Shown here one piece after another: positions 48,270 through 57,885 of a stretch of 64,000 bases of DNA. Below the pieces are notes generated by a model that saw only the letters and a list, made by a program, of their open reading frames with translations, made no database searches and was not told the DNA's origin. The translations under genes and the position numbers were made by a program. This stretch comes from Azotobacter salinestris (GTDB taxonomy: Bacteria; Pseudomonadota; Gammaproteobacteria; Pseudomonadales; Pseudomonadaceae): positions 4,425,001 to 4,489,000 of the forward strand of contig NZ_CP045302.1 of NCBI RefSeq assembly GCF_009363155.1, in the 5' to 3' direction. The number at the start of each line of letters is the position of its first letter. Positions within the stretch are counted from its first letter, which is position 1.

Positions 48270-48506
48270 TCAGGAGGCGGGATAATCGGCCGCTGCGCGT
48301 TCTAGCCACTGCGCCAGATCGCGACGCTTGACACCCTCTCTCCTGGCCTCGTCGAGGCGCTCCAGCATGTAGTCGCGCCTGGCTGCGTCCCGACTGGCGA
48401 GGGACAGCGCCAGATCGCGGTCCATCCAGCGCTTGATGCGCACATACAGCCACCAGTGAAAGTACAGCCCGGTCACAGTGGTGATGAAGATGATGAAATA
48501 GTCCAT
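48270..48506 (-). CDS. Small membrane-anchored protein
   Basis: Encodes 78 aa. One membrane segment at the N-terminus (MDYFIIFITTVTGLYFHWWL) is followed by a strongly charged helical region. AGGAGG lies 6 nt before the ATG at 48506. I recall a similar small gene between pdxH and the slyB-like gene in P. aeruginosa, but no function is known. The upstream part of the open frame lacks coding character. Confidence 0.7.
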   Translation of the reverse strand: MDYFIIFITTVTGLYFHWWLYVRIKRWMDRDLALSLASRDAARRDYMLERLDEARREGVKRRDLAQWLERAAADYPAS

Positions 48507-48668
48507 GGCAGTCCTCCTGGCCGCCACCCTAGCCGATCCGCCCAGGGGCGGGAAGTGGGGGCGTACCGCTGGATATCCGGGCGGTGCCGGGAAGCGGCAT
48601 GAACGCGCCGTGACAAGGGGCGGAGGCGGGGATTTAATAATTGGCATGACTCATGTGGAGTAAGTGCA

Positions 48669-49133
48669 ATGCGCAAGCCCGTACTGTTGTTCGCCTCTTT
48701 CACTGCCGTGGCGCTGGCCCTCGGCGGCTGTGCCTCCAGCCTGACCGGCGAGGCCTATTCGCGCGGGGAAGCGCGTACCGTCCAGACCGTGCGCATGGGC
48801 ACCATCGTGTCGCTGCGGCCGGTGCGCATCGAGGGCACCAAGACTCCCATCGGTGCCGGTGCCGGCACCATCGTCGGCGGCGTGGCCGGCAGCGGAGTGG
48901 GCGAGGGCCGTGGTAGCGCCGTGGCTGCGGTGATCGGCGCAGTGGCCGGCGGCATGCTCGGTGCCGCGGCGGAAGAGGGAATCACCCGCACCCAGGGTGT
49001 CGAGATCACCGTGCGCGAGGACGATGGCAGCATGCGTGCCTATGTGCAGGCGGTGCAGCCGAACGAGGTGTTCCGCGTCGGTGAGCGGGTGCGCATCCTG
49101 ACCGTCAACGGCACCAGCCGCGTCGCCCACTGA
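48669..49133 (+). CDS. Glycine-zipper outer-membrane lipoprotein, SlyB/PcpP-like
   Basis: Encodes 154 aa. The signal peptide ends in lipobox ALGG-Cys21. A Gly-zipper membrane segment (about 61-100, GAGAGTIVGGVAG and AVIGAVAGGMLGAAAEE) is followed by a C-terminal beta domain (ITVREDDGSMRAYVQAVQP). SlyB proteins form rings that stabilise the outer membrane under stress. It precedes the second Mrp operon after a long spacer. Confidence 0.88.
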   Translation: MRKPVLLFASFTAVALALGGCASSLTGEAYSRGEARTVQTVRMGTIVSLRPVRIEGTKTPIGAGAGTIVGGVAGSGVGEGRGSAVAAVIGAVAGGMLGAAAEEGITRTQGVEITVREDDGSMRAYVQAVQPNEVFRVGERVRILTVNGTSRVAH

Positions 49134-49470
49134 GCCTCGCGCTGTCCTCGCGAGCGATCGTCTCCCCGGAAGGCGGCAGGCTGGTTCGCGCCTGCCGACT
49201 TCCGGATAGCTTGTCTGGTGCCTTTCCCCTGTGCCATATCTGTGCCAGCCATGCTTGATTCATGCCTGTAGTGAAGATTCCAATTTTCCTTTTTACAAAA
49301 TAATTCAATTCATGACGGTTAACCGATAGATATGGATAATCGGTTCAACCAGTTTCGTTCGGGGCTGGCAATCGGAAGAGACCTGGCGCGGGCGCGCGAC
49401 GCCATGTTCGCCACGAATCCCTGGCATCAAGGAACCGGTTGCAAGTCGGAACTATGAAAAGGACGTGCCG
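49134..49470. promoter_or_regulatory. Leader region of Mrp operon 2 with CGGTT repeats
   Basis: About 340 bases before mnhA of system 2. An AT-rich segment (49270-49340) carries the palindrome CGGTTAACCG (49316-49325) and an overlapping inverted repeat AACCGAT (49321-49327) with ATCGGTT (49339-49345). These could be an operator. No gene is visible. Confidence 0.4.
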
Positions 49471-52263
49471 ATGACGCTTGCGTTGATCATTGCCTTGCCC
49501 TTTCTCGGCGCCTGCCTGCCTCTGCTGGCGGATGGCCGTGGGCGCTCGCTGTGCGCGGCAGCCGCTGCGCTGGTTCCGCTGCTGGGACTGATCCTGCTGT
49601 TTTCCCAAAGCGCGACAGTGTTCTCCGGGACGCTCATCGAAACCAGTATCCCCTGGCTGCCGGAGCTGGGTCTGAACCTCAGCCTGCGTCTGGACGGCCT
49701 TGGTTTTCTCTTCGCCCTGCTGATTCTCGGCATCGGCATTCTGGTCATCGTCTATGCCCGCTACTACCTGGCCAAGCACGAGCCGATGGGGCGTTTCTTC
49801 GCCTTCCTGCTGCTGTTCATGGGCGCCATGCTGGGGCTGGTACTGTCGGAAAACCTGCTGCTGATGCTGATGTTCTGGGAGCTGACCAGTCTCTCCTCGT
49901 TCCTCCTGATCAGCTTCTGGCACCACCGCTCCGATGCCCGCCGCGGTGCACGCATGGCCCTGACCGTGACCGGCGGGGGCGGGCTGGCGCTGCTCGCCGG
50001 GGTGCTGCTGATCGGCCACATCGTCGGCAGCTTCGAGCTGAGCGAGGTGCTCGCTGCCGGCGACAGGGTCAGGGCCCATGCCCTCTATCCGCTGACCCTG
50101 ATTCTGGTGCTGCTCGGCGTGTTCACCAAATCGGCCCAGTTCCCCTTCCATTTCTGGCTGCCGCAGGCGATGGCCGCACCCACTCCGGTGTCGGCCTATC
50201 TGCACTCGGCGACCATGGTGAAGGCCGGGGTCTTTCTCCTGGCCCGCCTGTATCCGGTGCTCTCGGGCAGCGACTGGTGGTTTTATCTGGTCAGCCTGAG
50301 CGGTCTGACGACCCTGCTGCTGGGGGCGGTGACGGCGCTGTTCCAGCACGACCTCAAGGGTCTGCTCGCCTATTCGACCATCAGCCACCTGGGCCTGATC
50401 ACCCTGCTGTTCGGACTCAACTCGGACCTGGCGACCGTGGCGGCGGTGTTCCACATCATCAACCACGCCACCTTCAAGGCCTCGCTGTTCATGGCCGCGG
50501 GCATCATCGACCACGAAACCGGCAGCCGCGACATGCGGCGCGTCAACGGCATGTGGAAATACATGCCGCACACCGCCACCCTGGCCATGGTGGCCAGTGC
50601 TGCGATGGCCGGGGTGCCCCTGCTCAATGGCTTCCTGAGCAAGGAGATGTTCTTCAGCGAGACACTCCAGCAGAACCTGCTGGGCAGCTTCCACTGGCTG
50701 CTGCCGGTCGCCGCGACCATCGCCGGGGTGTTTTCGGTGGCCTATTCGCTGCGCTTCATCCACGACGTGTTCTTCAACGGCGAGCCGATCGATCTGCCCA
50801 AGCCGAAGCCGCACGAGCCGCCGCGCTACATGAAGATTCCGGTCGAGGTGCTGGTATTCCTCTGCCTGCTGGTGGGCATGGTGCCGGGCTGGGCCGTGGC
50901 ACCGCTGCTGGCCGTTGCGGCCTCGGCCAGCCTCGGTGGAGAGCTGCCGACATACAGCCTGGCGATCTGGCATGGCTTCAACCTGCCCCTGGCGATGAGC
51001 GCCGTCGCCCTGTTCGGCGGGGTGCTGGTCTATAGCCTGCGGCAGCCGTTGTTCCGCTGGTACGAGGGCCTGCCGAGCCTGGACGCGCAAGGTATCTTCC
51101 GCCGCTGCGTCGGCGTGCTGGTGGACTTCTCCCGCGATCTGACCGAGCTGCTGGAGAACGGCTCGCTGCAGCGCTACCTGGGTCTGATGCTGGGCAGCGC
51201 CCTGCTGCTGGCGGTGTTCGCCCTGGCGCCGCTGGCCGATGTCGACGGCCCCGTGGCGCTGAGCCCGATGGACGGCATCACCGTGCTGGGCCTCGCCGCA
51301 CTGGCCCTGACCGCCCTGCTCAGCGCGGTGTTCCATCGCAACCACCTGGTCGCCCTGATGATCCTCAGCGGCACCGGGCTGATGGTAGCCCTGGCCTTTG
51401 CCCGCTACTCGGCGCCCGATCTGGCGCTGACCCAGCTGTCGGTCGAGGTGGTGACCATCATCCTGCTGCTGCTCGCGCTGTTCTTCCTGCCCGAGCGTTC
51501 TCCGGCCGAATCGGGCAGCCTGCGGGTGGTTCGCGACCTGCTGCTGGCGGCCGGCAGCGGCGTCCTGGTGTCGCTGCTCGCCTACGCGGTGCTGACGCGC
51601 CCCTACGAGAGCATTGCCGACTTCTTCCTGGCGAACAGCCTGACCGGCGGCGGTGGCTCCAACGTGGTCAACGTGATCCTGGTGGATTTCCGCGGCTTCG
51701 ATACCCTGGGCGAGATCAGTGTGCTGGCCATCGCCGCGGTGGGCGTCTTCGCCCTGCTGCACGGTCTGCGCCTGCCGCACCCGCAACTCGACCTGCGGGG
51801 CCGGCCGTGGTCCGCCGATCCGCATCCGCTGATCCTCGACCAACTGGCGCGCGCCCTGCTGCCCCTGGCGCTGCTGATCTCGGTGTTCATCTTCCTGCGC
51901 GGTCACAACCTGCCGGGCGGCGGGTTCATCGCCGGACTGATCACTGCGGTGGCCCTCATCCTGCAGTACATCGCCCTCGGCGTGTCCTGGTCCCAGGCCC
52001 GCCTGCGTTTCAGCTATCACGCCATGGCCGGTGCCGGGGTGCTGATCGCCGCCCTCACCGGGCTGGGCAGCTGGGTCTTCGAGCGACCCTTCCTGACTTC
52101 GGCGTTCGGTCATTTCAGCCTGCCCCTGGTCGGCGAGTTCGAGCTGGCCACGGCGATGCTCTTCGATCTGGGGGTCTATCTGGTGGTGGTCGGCGCGACC
52201 CTGCTGATCCTGTCCAACATCGGCCACGTCAGTCGGGACGAGGCGAGCAAGGAGGTGCTTTGA
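49471..52263 (+). CDS. mnhA: Na+(K+)/H+ antiporter fused subunit A-B (Mrp system 2)
   Basis: Encodes 930 aa. ATG at 49471 has AAGGA 7 nt upstream; a GTG two codons earlier is less well placed. The NuoL-like N-terminal region has Glu in [13 protein letters not shown] and Lys in [32 protein letters not shown] and the MnhB-like [10 protein letters not shown] (near 809) complete a fused A-B subunit. It corresponds to ShaA of P. aeruginosa by position. It differs clearly in sequence from the system 1 protein, so the two are not a recent duplication. Confidence 0.95.
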   Translation: MTLALIIALPFLGACLPLLADGRGRSLCAAAAALVPLLGLILLFSQSATVFSGTLIETSIPWLPELGLNLSLRLDGLGFLFALLILGIGILVIVYARYYLAKHEPMGRFFAFLLLFMGAMLGLVLSENLLLMLMFWELTSLSSFLLISFWHHRSDARRGARMALTVTGGGGLALLAGVLLIGHIVGSFELSEVLAAGDRVRAHALYPLTLILVLLGVFTKSAQFPFHFWLPQAMAAPTPVSAYLHSATMVKAGVFLLARLYPVLSGSDWWFYLVSLSGLTTLLLGAVTALFQHDLKGLLAYSTISHLGLITLLFGLNSDLATVAAVFHIINHATFKASLFMAAGIIDHETGSRDMRRVNGMWKYMPHTATLAMVASAAMAGVPLLNGFLSKEMFFSETLQQNLLGSFHWLLPVAATIAGVFSVAYSLRFIHDVFFNGEPIDLPKPKPHEPPRYMKIPVEVLVFLCLLVGMVPGWAVAPLLAVAASASLGGELPTYSLAIWHGFNLPLAMSAVALFGGVLVYSLRQPLFRWYEGLPSLDAQGIFRRCVGVLVDFSRDLTELLENGSLQRYLGLMLGSALLLAVFALAPLADVDGPVALSPMDGITVLGLAALALTALLSAVFHRNHLVALMILSGTGLMVALAFARYSAPDLALTQLSVEVVTIILLLLALFFLPERSPAESGSLRVVRDLLLAAGSGVLVSLLAYAVLTRPYESIADFFLANSLTGGGGSNVVNVILVDFRGFDTLGEISVLAIAAVGVFALLHGLRLPHPQLDLRGRPWSADPHPLILDQLARALLPLALLISVFIFLRGHNLPGGGFIAGLITAVALILQYIALGVSWSQARLRFSYHAMAGAGVLIAALTGLGSWVFERPFLTSAFGHFSLPLVGEFELATAMLFDLGVYLVVVGATLLILSNIGHVSRDEASKEVL

Positions 52264-52264
52264 G

Positions 52265-52594
52265 ATGGAAGCGCTGTTCGCCATCACCCTCGGCGTGCTG
52301 ACCGCCAGCGGCGTGTACCTGCTGCTGCGCGCGCGGATCTTCCCGGTGGTGATGGGACTGACCCTGATTTCCTATGCGGTGAACCTGTTCCTCTTCGCCA
52401 TGGGTCGTCTGCGCACCGGCGTGGCGCCGGTGCTCGGCAAGAGCGCCGAGTACGGCGATCCCCTGCCGCAGGCCCTGGTGCTCACCGCCATCGTCATCGG
52501 CTTCGCCATGACCGCCTTCGTGGTGGTGCTGGCCCTGCGCGGCCTGGGCGAAGTGCATAGCGACCACGTGGACGGACGGGAGCCGGACCAATGA
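52265..52594 (+). CDS. mnhC: Na+(K+)/H+ antiporter subunit C (Mrp system 2)
   Basis: Encodes 109 aa with three NuoK-like helices. The family segment SYAVNLFLFAMGRL and DPLPQALVLTAIVIGFAMTA are conserved. It lacks the long acidic tail of the system 1 MnhC. It starts 1 nt after the mnhA stop and overlaps mnhD by 4 nt. Confidence 0.95.
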   Translation: MEALFAITLGVLTASGVYLLLRARIFPVVMGLTLISYAVNLFLFAMGRLRTGVAPVLGKSAEYGDPLPQALVLTAIVIGFAMTAFVVVLALRGLGEVHSDHVDGREPDQ

Positions 52595-54093
52595 TGCACG
52601 CACCGATCCTGCCGATCCTCCTGCCGCTGTTCGCCGGCAGCCTGCTGCTGCTCGGCCATCGCCTGGGGCGCAGCATGCAGCGCCGGCTGTCCCTGCTCGC
52701 CACCTGGGCGTTGCTGCCGCTCTCCGTCTGGCTGCTGGTCCTGGCCGGGGACGACCAGTTGCGCATCTATGCGCTGGGCGACTGGGCGCCGCCTTTCGGG
52801 ATCATCCTGCTGCTCGACCGGCTGAGCGCGCTGATGCTGCTGGTCACCGCCCTGCTGGCCGGGTTCGCGGTGCTCTACGCGGTGCGCGGCGACGACGAGC
52901 GGGGGCCGAACTTCCACGCCCTGTTCCAGTTCCAACTGCTCGGCATCAACGGCGCCTTCCTGACCGCCGACCTGTTCAACCTGTTCGTGTTCTTCGAGAT
53001 CCTGCTGATCGCCTCCTATGCACTGCTGATGCACGGCAACGGCGCCGCGCGGGTACGGGCCGGCATGCATTACGTGCTGCTCAACCTGCTCGGTTCGTCG
53101 TTCTTCCTGATCGGCGTGGGCACCCTCTACGGCCTGACCGGGACCCTGAACATGGCCGATCTGGCCCGCCAGGTGGCCAGCGCCGATGCGACGCAGACGC
53201 CGCTGCTGGCGGCTGCCGGCTACCTGCTGCTGCTGGTGTTCGGCCTCAAGGCGGCGGTTCTGCCGCTGTACTTCTGGCTGCCGCGCGCCTATGCCGCCGC
53301 CAGCGCACCGGTGGCGGCGCTCTTCGCGATCATGACCAAGGTCGGGCTGTACGCCATCCTGCGGGTATTCACGCTGATCTTCGGCAGCGAGGCCGGCGAA
53401 CTGGCCGATCTGGCGCAGCCCTGGCTCTGGCCGCTGGCCGCCATGACCCTCGCTGCCGGGGTGTTCGGTGCCCTGGCGGCGCGCAGCCTGCAGACACAGC
53501 TGGCCTACCTGGTGGTGGTATCGGTCGGCACCCTGCTGGTCGGCATCGCCCTGGGCACCGCCGAGGGCTTCGCTGCCGCGCTCTATTACCTGTTGCACAG
53601 CACCCTGGTCAGCGGTGGCCTGTTCCTCCTCGCCGATCTGATCGCCCGCCAGCGCGGCGAGCTGGGCGGCGAGCTGCAGCACGGGCCCACCCTGCGCCAG
53701 CCGACTCTGCTCGGCGGGCTGTTCTTCTTCGCGGCGATATCGGTGGCCGGTCTGCCGCCGCTGTCCGGCTTCCTCGGCAAGCTGATGCTGCTGCGTGCGG
53801 TACCGACCGGCTCCCCGGCGCTGCTGATGTGGTCGGTGCTGCTGGTCGGCGGCCTGGGGCTGCTGATCGCCCTCAGCCGCTCCGGCAGCACCCTGTTCTG
53901 GCGCACCTCCGGGGCGCCGGTGGCCGAGGGGGCGGCCGACCGCCTGCGCATCCTGGCCTGCGCCGGCCTGCTGCTCGGCAGCCTGCTGATGGTTCTGGCG
54001 GCTGCGCCGCTGCAGGCCTACGTGCAGGCCACGGCGCGCCAACTGCTGGATCTTTCGCCCTATCTGCAGATCGGCATGGGAGGTGCTGCATGA
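52591..54093 (+). CDS. mnhD: Na+(K+)/H+ antiporter subunit D (Mrp system 2)
   Basis: Encodes 500 aa, about 14 membrane helices. The conserved Glu lies in FVFFEILLIASYALL and the Lys in LKAAVLPLYFWLP. The start overlaps mnhC (ATGA); a second Met follows immediately, and either may be used. The stop overlaps the mnhE start. Confidence 0.95.
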   Translation: MMHAPILPILLPLFAGSLLLLGHRLGRSMQRRLSLLATWALLPLSVWLLVLAGDDQLRIYALGDWAPPFGIILLLDRLSALMLLVTALLAGFAVLYAVRGDDERGPNFHALFQFQLLGINGAFLTADLFNLFVFFEILLIASYALLMHGNGAARVRAGMHYVLLNLLGSSFFLIGVGTLYGLTGTLNMADLARQVASADATQTPLLAAAGYLLLLVFGLKAAVLPLYFWLPRAYAAASAPVAALFAIMTKVGLYAILRVFTLIFGSEAGELADLAQPWLWPLAAMTLAAGVFGALAARSLQTQLAYLVVVSVGTLLVGIALGTAEGFAAALYYLLHSTLVSGGLFLLADLIARQRGELGGELQHGPTLRQPTLLGGLFFFAAISVAGLPPLSGFLGKLMLLRAVPTGSPALLMWSVLLVGGLGLLIALSRSGSTLFWRTSGAPVAEGAADRLRILACAGLLLGSLLMVLAAAPLQAYVQATARQLLDLSPYLQIGMGGAA

Positions 54094-54593
54094 AGGCAAT
54101 GCGCGGCTTGCCGCATCCGGCCCTGAGCCTGTTGCTGGCGATCATCTGGCTGATGCTGGTGAACACCCTGAGCCTCGGCCACCTGCTGCTGGGGGCCTTT
54201 CTCGGTTGGGCGATCCCGCTGCTCTGCCGCGATTTCCTGATCCGGGTGCCGCGGGTGCGCCGGCCGCTGCAACTGATCCGGTTCGTGCTCAAGGTGTTCG
54301 GCGACATCCTCATCGCCAACCTGGCCGTGGCGAAGCTGGTGCTGGGGCCGAAGGAGCGGCTGAACCCGGCCTTCGTCGAGGTGCCCATGGCCATCGAGGA
54401 CGGGTTCGTCCTGGCGGTGCTGACCAGCATCATTTCCCTGACGCCGGGCACGGTGTCCGCCGATCTCAGCGCGGATCGCCGGACCCTGCTGCTGCACGCC
54501 CTGGATGCGCCGGAGCCCGGACAGCTGGCTGCCGAGGTGAAGCGCCGCTACGAGGCGCCCCTGCTGGAGATCTTCGAATGCTCGCCTACGTGA
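54090..54593 (+). CDS. mnhE: Na+(K+)/H+ antiporter subunit E (Mrp system 2)
   Basis: Encodes 167 aa. Two N-terminal membrane helices precede the soluble domain with ISLTPGTVSADLSADRRTLL and LHALDAPEP, the MnhE signature. GGAGG lies 8 nt before the ATG, inside mnhD. It overlaps mnhF by 16 nt. Confidence 0.93.
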   Translation: MKAMRGLPHPALSLLLAIIWLMLVNTLSLGHLLLGAFLGWAIPLLCRDFLIRVPRVRRPLQLIRFVLKVFGDILIANLAVAKLVLGPKERLNPAFVEVPMAIEDGFVLAVLTSIISLTPGTVSADLSADRRTLLLHALDAPEPGQLAAEVKRRYEAPLLEIFECSPT

Positions 54594-54847
54594 TTCCCTT
54601 CTGCCTGGTGGTCATCGGCCTGGCGCTGGCCCTCAACCTGGTTCGCCTGATCAAGGGGCCGAGCCTGCCGGACCGCATCCTGGCCCTGGACACCCTGTAT
54701 ATCAACGCCCTGGCGCTGATCGTGCTGTTCGGCATCTGGTTGGCGTCGGACCTGTTCTTCGAGGCGGCGCTGCTGATCGCAGTGATGGGCTTCGTCGGTA
54801 CCGTGGCGGCCGGCAAGTACCTGCTGCGCGGCGATATCATCGACTGA
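54578..54847 (+). CDS. mnhF: Na+(K+)/H+ antiporter subunit F (Mrp system 2)
   Basis: Encodes 89 aa with three membrane helices. LIKGPSLPDRILALDTL is the MnhF signature, and GFVGTVAAGKYLLRGDIID ends the protein. The start lies within the mnhE 3' end, consistent with coupled translation. Confidence 0.94.
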   Translation: MLAYVIPFCLVVIGLALALNLVRLIKGPSLPDRILALDTLYINALALIVLFGIWLASDLFFEAALLIAVMGFVGTVAAGKYLLRGDIID

Positions 54848-54861
54848 GGAGTTTGTCATTC

Positions 54862-55188
54862 ATGCCATTCTGGATCGAAGCGCTGGTCAGCCTGTTCCTG
54901 GTCCTCGGCAGCCTGTTCGCCCTGATCGGCGCCATCGGCCTGTACCGTCTGCCGGATTTCTACACCCGCCTGCACGGCCCGACCAAGGCCACCACCCTGG
55001 GCGTGGGCGGCATGGTGATCGCCTCGATGCTGTTCTTCGCTGGGCGGCCGGAAGGGCCGAGCCTGCATGAACTGCTGCTCACCCTGTTCCTGTTCATCAC
55101 CGCGCCGGTCAGCGCGCACATGCTGGCCAAGGCGGCGATGCAGAAGAAGCTGCCGCTGACCGAGCGGACCCGCGGCAAGCCCTGGTGA
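54862..55188 (+). CDS. mnhG: Na+(K+)/H+ antiporter subunit G (Mrp system 2)
   Basis: Encodes 108 aa. GAIGLYRLPDFYTRLHGPTK is the MnhG signature. ATG at 54862 is chosen over an in-frame TTG at 54853 because GAGGAG would be too close to the TTG. Last gene of the plus-strand operon; it ends 1 nt before the stop of the convergent lipoprotein gene. Confidence 0.94.
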   Translation: MPFWIEALVSLFLVLGSLFALIGAIGLYRLPDFYTRLHGPTKATTLGVGGMVIASMLFFAGRPEGPSLHELLLTLFLFITAPVSAHMLAKAAMQKKLPLTERTRGKPW

Positions 55189-55189
55189 C

Positions 55190-55861
55190 TCAGTTCTCGC
55201 GGCTGCCGCCGACATAGGCGCAGCCGCGCTGCACCTGGCCATCGAGGCGCAGCTCGGCGCTCAGGTGGCGGATCGCGCCGCTCATGGAGTCGACGCAGCG
55301 TTGCGGCGCTACCCAGAGCTCCAGGCGCCGGCCGTCGGCCTCGCTGGTCAGGTTGAGGCTGCCGCCGGGCAGCTGTTCCTCCAGATAGGGCAGGGCCAGG
55401 GGAGGCTGGTCGGGGCGCTGCAGCAGCAGGCCCCGGCTGCCGACGCTGACGCTCCAGAAGGGCTCATTGCCCGCGGCGCGCAGGATCATGCGGCGGAAGT
55501 CCGGATCCTTGCAGCTCTGCCCGCCTAGTTCCAGGCGATAGAGCCGGCTCGCCTCGAAACGCCCATCCACGCCGGACTTGTCGCTGGAGCCGAGGCTGCC
55601 GCGCAGGTCGGCGAACAGCGGCTCGTTGCCGCCCCCCTGAAGTCCGCGTATGTCCTCGGCCAGACCGAGGTCGCCGGCATCGATCAGCACGAAGCGGCGT
55701 TGCTCGTCGCACGGGCGCAGCAGCAGATCGCCGTCGCGCATGCTCAGCTCGCCGTGCAGGCGGACTTGCCCGCCCGCAGGGGCCTGGCTTTCTCCGGCGA
55801 ACAGCTGGCAACCGGTGAACAATGGCAGAAGGCAGTACAAGAGGGGACGGACAAGGCGCAT
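55190..55861 (-). CDS. Putative lipoprotein with META/COG3650-like features
   Basis: Encodes 223 aa. The signal peptide ends in lipobox LFTG-Cys18. Two copies of a GNEP motif occur (GGGNEPLF and AAGNEPFWSVSV); the second is typical of COG3650-like periplasmic beta-barrel domains that accompany META domains. Conserved Cys residues (LLRPCDEQ, QSCKD, PQRCVDSMSG, RGCAYV) suggest disulfides. The function is unknown. It is convergent with the Mrp operon. Confidence 0.75.
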   Translation of the reverse strand: MRLVRPLLYCLLPLFTGCQLFAGESQAPAGGQVRLHGELSMRDGDLLLRPCDEQRRFVLIDAGDLGLAEDIRGLQGGGNEPLFADLRGSLGSSDKSGVDGRFEASRLYRLELGGQSCKDPDFRRMILRAAGNEPFWSVSVGSRGLLLQRPDQPPLALPYLEEQLPGGSLNLTSEADGRRLELWVAPQRCVDSMSGAIRHLSAELRLDGQVQRGCAYVGGSREN

Positions 55862-56053
55862 CGGCGGTCTCCTGAAAGGGGGCTCACGTTAACCAGAGGG
55901 GCCGCCGATCTCAAGCCCGACGATACTGTGCCAAGCGACGACACGCAGGAGATGGGCAGCCTCCGCTGTCTACACTGAGCGCAGGCTGCACCCCGCCGAT
56001 TGCGGACCGGGGGCTCTACGTTGTTCGGTCTTACCCCCTGCGAGGAGGCTCCC

Positions 56054-56416
56054 ATGTTCAAGCCGGGTCACCTGCATCGCGAGCATCTGCCGGACAAGTC
56101 CGACCCGCAGACCTTCGTCTACGACGTGCATTACGAGGTGCGCGACCTGCCGGAAAAGGGCCAGGTGCTGCACATGCGCATGGACGGCGCGGTCGACGGC
56201 AAGGCCTTTTCGGAGGAGTGCGAGCTGCCCCGCGACATGGCCTTCGACTTCATGAACGAGCTGACCCGGGTCGCCGTGCGCAACGGTTTGCATCCGCGCT
56301 TCGGCCCGATCCTGCGCGAGCACGACGAATACGACGCGATGTTCGAGGATATCCGCCACAAGCTGGGGTTACGCCCCGGAGAGCCGATCGATCTCGGCCA
56401 TCTACCCGGGCGATAG
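56054..56416 (+). CDS. DUF5064-family protein
   Basis: Encodes 120 aa. The N-terminus MFKPGHLHREHLPDK and the central strand-rich segment YDVHYEVRDLPEKGQVLHMR match my recollection of DUF5064, a small pseudomonad family of unknown function. GAGGAGG lies 6 nt before the ATG at 56054; the upstream frame is discarded. It is convergent with braG, with 3 nt between stops. Confidence 0.75.
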   Translation: MFKPGHLHREHLPDKSDPQTFVYDVHYEVRDLPEKGQVLHMRMDGAVDGKAFSEECELPRDMAFDFMNELTRVAVRNGLHPRFGPILREHDEYDAMFEDIRHKLGLRPGEPIDLGHLPGR

Positions 56417-56419
56417 GGC

Positions 56420-57121
56420 TCAACTGCCCAGGTAGGCCTCGCATACCCGCGCATCGCCGAGCAGTTCCTCGCCCGTGCCGTGCATGACGATCCGCCCGTT
56501 CTCCAGCACGTAGCCGCGGTCGGCCAGCTTCAGCGCCTGGTTGGCGTTCTGCTCGACCAGAAAGACCGTCACGCCTTCCGCGCGCAACTGCTCGATGATT
56601 GCGAAGATCTGCTGGATGACCAGCGGCGCCAGGCCCAGGGAGGGTTCGTCGAGCAGCAGCAGGCGCGGCCGGCTCATCAGCGCGCGGCCGATGGCGAGCA
56701 TCTGCTGCTCGCCGCCGGACAAGGTGCCGCCGCGCTGGGCATAGCGCTCCCTCAACCGCGGGAAGAGCTCCAGTACCCGCTCGAGCTGTTCCTCGAAGGC
56801 GTCCTGGGCGGTGAAGAAGCCGCCCATGGCGAGGTTTTCCTCCACCGTCAGACGGGCGAAGATGCGCCGGCCCTCCGGGACCACGGCGATGCCCTTGCGC
56901 ATGATCGCGCTGGTGTCCTGGCCGACCAGTTCCTCGCCGCGGTAGCGGATACTTCCGGCGCTGGCCCGCGGCGTGCCGCAGAGGGTCATCAGCAGGGTCG
57001 ACTTGCCGGCGCCGTTGGCGCCGATCAGGGTGACGATTTCGCCCTCGCGGACCTCCAGGCTCACCCCGTGGAGCGCCTGGATCTTGCCGTAGCAGGTGGA
57101 GACGTCGTCGAACCGTAACAT
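56420..57121 (-). CDS. braG: Branched-chain amino-acid ABC transporter ATPase BraG/LivF
   Basis: Encodes 233 aa. Walker A GANGAGKST (34-42), ABC signature LSGGEQQMLAIGRAL and Walker B LLLLDEPSLGL are intact. One of two ATPases powering uptake of Leu, Ile, Val and related amino acids. It starts 1 nt inside the braF stop. Last gene of braCDEFG. Confidence 0.95.
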   Translation of the reverse strand: MLRFDDVSTCYGKIQALHGVSLEVREGEIVTLIGANGAGKSTLLMTLCGTPRASAGSIRYRGEELVGQDTSAIMRKGIAVVPEGRRIFARLTVEENLAMGGFFTAQDAFEEQLERVLELFPRLRERYAQRGGTLSGGEQQMLAIGRALMSRPRLLLLDEPSLGLAPLVIQQIFAIIEQLRAEGVTVFLVEQNANQALKLADRGYVLENGRIVMHGTGEELLGDARVCEAYLGS

Positions 57122-57885
57122 CAGGCTTCCCCCAGATAGGCCTTGATCACCTCGGGATGACAGCGGATCTGTGCCGGCGTGCCCTCGGCCAGCGGGCGGC
57201 CCTGGTTGATGACGACGATCCGGTCGGAAATGCCCATCACCAGCGGCATGTCGTGCTCGATCAAGAGCACGCCGAGGCCGTGTTCCTCGCGCAAGAGGCC
57301 GATCAGCGCCTTGAGGTCCGCGGTTTCCCGCGGGTTGAGGCCGGCGGCCGGCTCGTCGAGCATCAGCAGGCGCGGACGGGTCATCATGCAGCGGGCGATT
57401 TCCAGACGGCGCTGCTGGCCGTAGGCGAGGGTGCCGGCGGAACGGTTGGCGCAGTCCAGCAGCCCGACCCGTTCCAGCCAGCTGTGGGCGAACTCCAGGG
57501 CCTGGCGTTCGCTGCGGCGGAAGGCCGGGGTCTTCAGCAGGCCGGCGAAGAAGTTGGTGTTCAGGTGGCGGTGCTGGGCCACCAGCAGGTTCTCCAGCGC
57601 GGTCATCTCCCTGAACAGGCGGACGTTCTGGAAGGTGCGCACGATCCCCTTGCGGGCGATCCGGTGCCCCGGCAAGCCCTGGATCGGCTCGCCGTCGAGG
57701 AGGATCTCTCCGCCGCTGGGCCTGTAGAAGCCGGTCAGGCAGTTGAACACCGTGGTCTTGCCGGCGCCGTTGGGGCCGATCATCGACAGCACCTGCCGTT
57801 CGCCGAGGCAGAGGTTCACGCCGTCGACCGCCAGCAGGCCGCCGAAGCGCATGGCCAGGTCGCGCACCTCGAGCAGGGCGCTCAT
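57121..57885 (-). CDS. braF: Branched-chain amino-acid ABC transporter ATPase BraF/LivG
   Basis: Encodes 254 aa. Walker [10 protein letters not shown], signature [15 protein letters not shown] (the LivG-type variant of LSGGQ) and Walker [14 protein letters not shown] are present. ATG at 57885 ([16 protein letters not shown]) overlaps the braE stop by 4 nt; the long open frame upstream is a shadow of braE. Confidence 0.95.
   Translation of the reverse strand: MSALLEVRDLAMRFGGLLAVDGVNLCLGERQVLSMIGPNGAGKTTVFNCLTGFYRPSGGEILLDGEPIQGLPGHRIARKGIVRTFQNVRLFREMTALENLLVAQHRHLNTNFFAGLLKTPAFRRSERQALEFAHSWLERVGLLDCANRSAGTLAYGQQRRLEIARCMMTRPRLLMLDEPAAGLNPRETADLKALIGLLREEHGLGVLLIEHDMPLVMGISDRIVVINQGRPLAEGTPAQIRCHPEVIKAYLGEA

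Noticed and set aside
49345-52287. A 980-codon minus-strand open frame opposite mnhA of system 2
   Set aside because: Its product is dominated by Gln, His, Arg and Glu, the usual antisense of hydrophobic Leu/Ala/Val codons. The membrane protein on the plus strand is the real gene.
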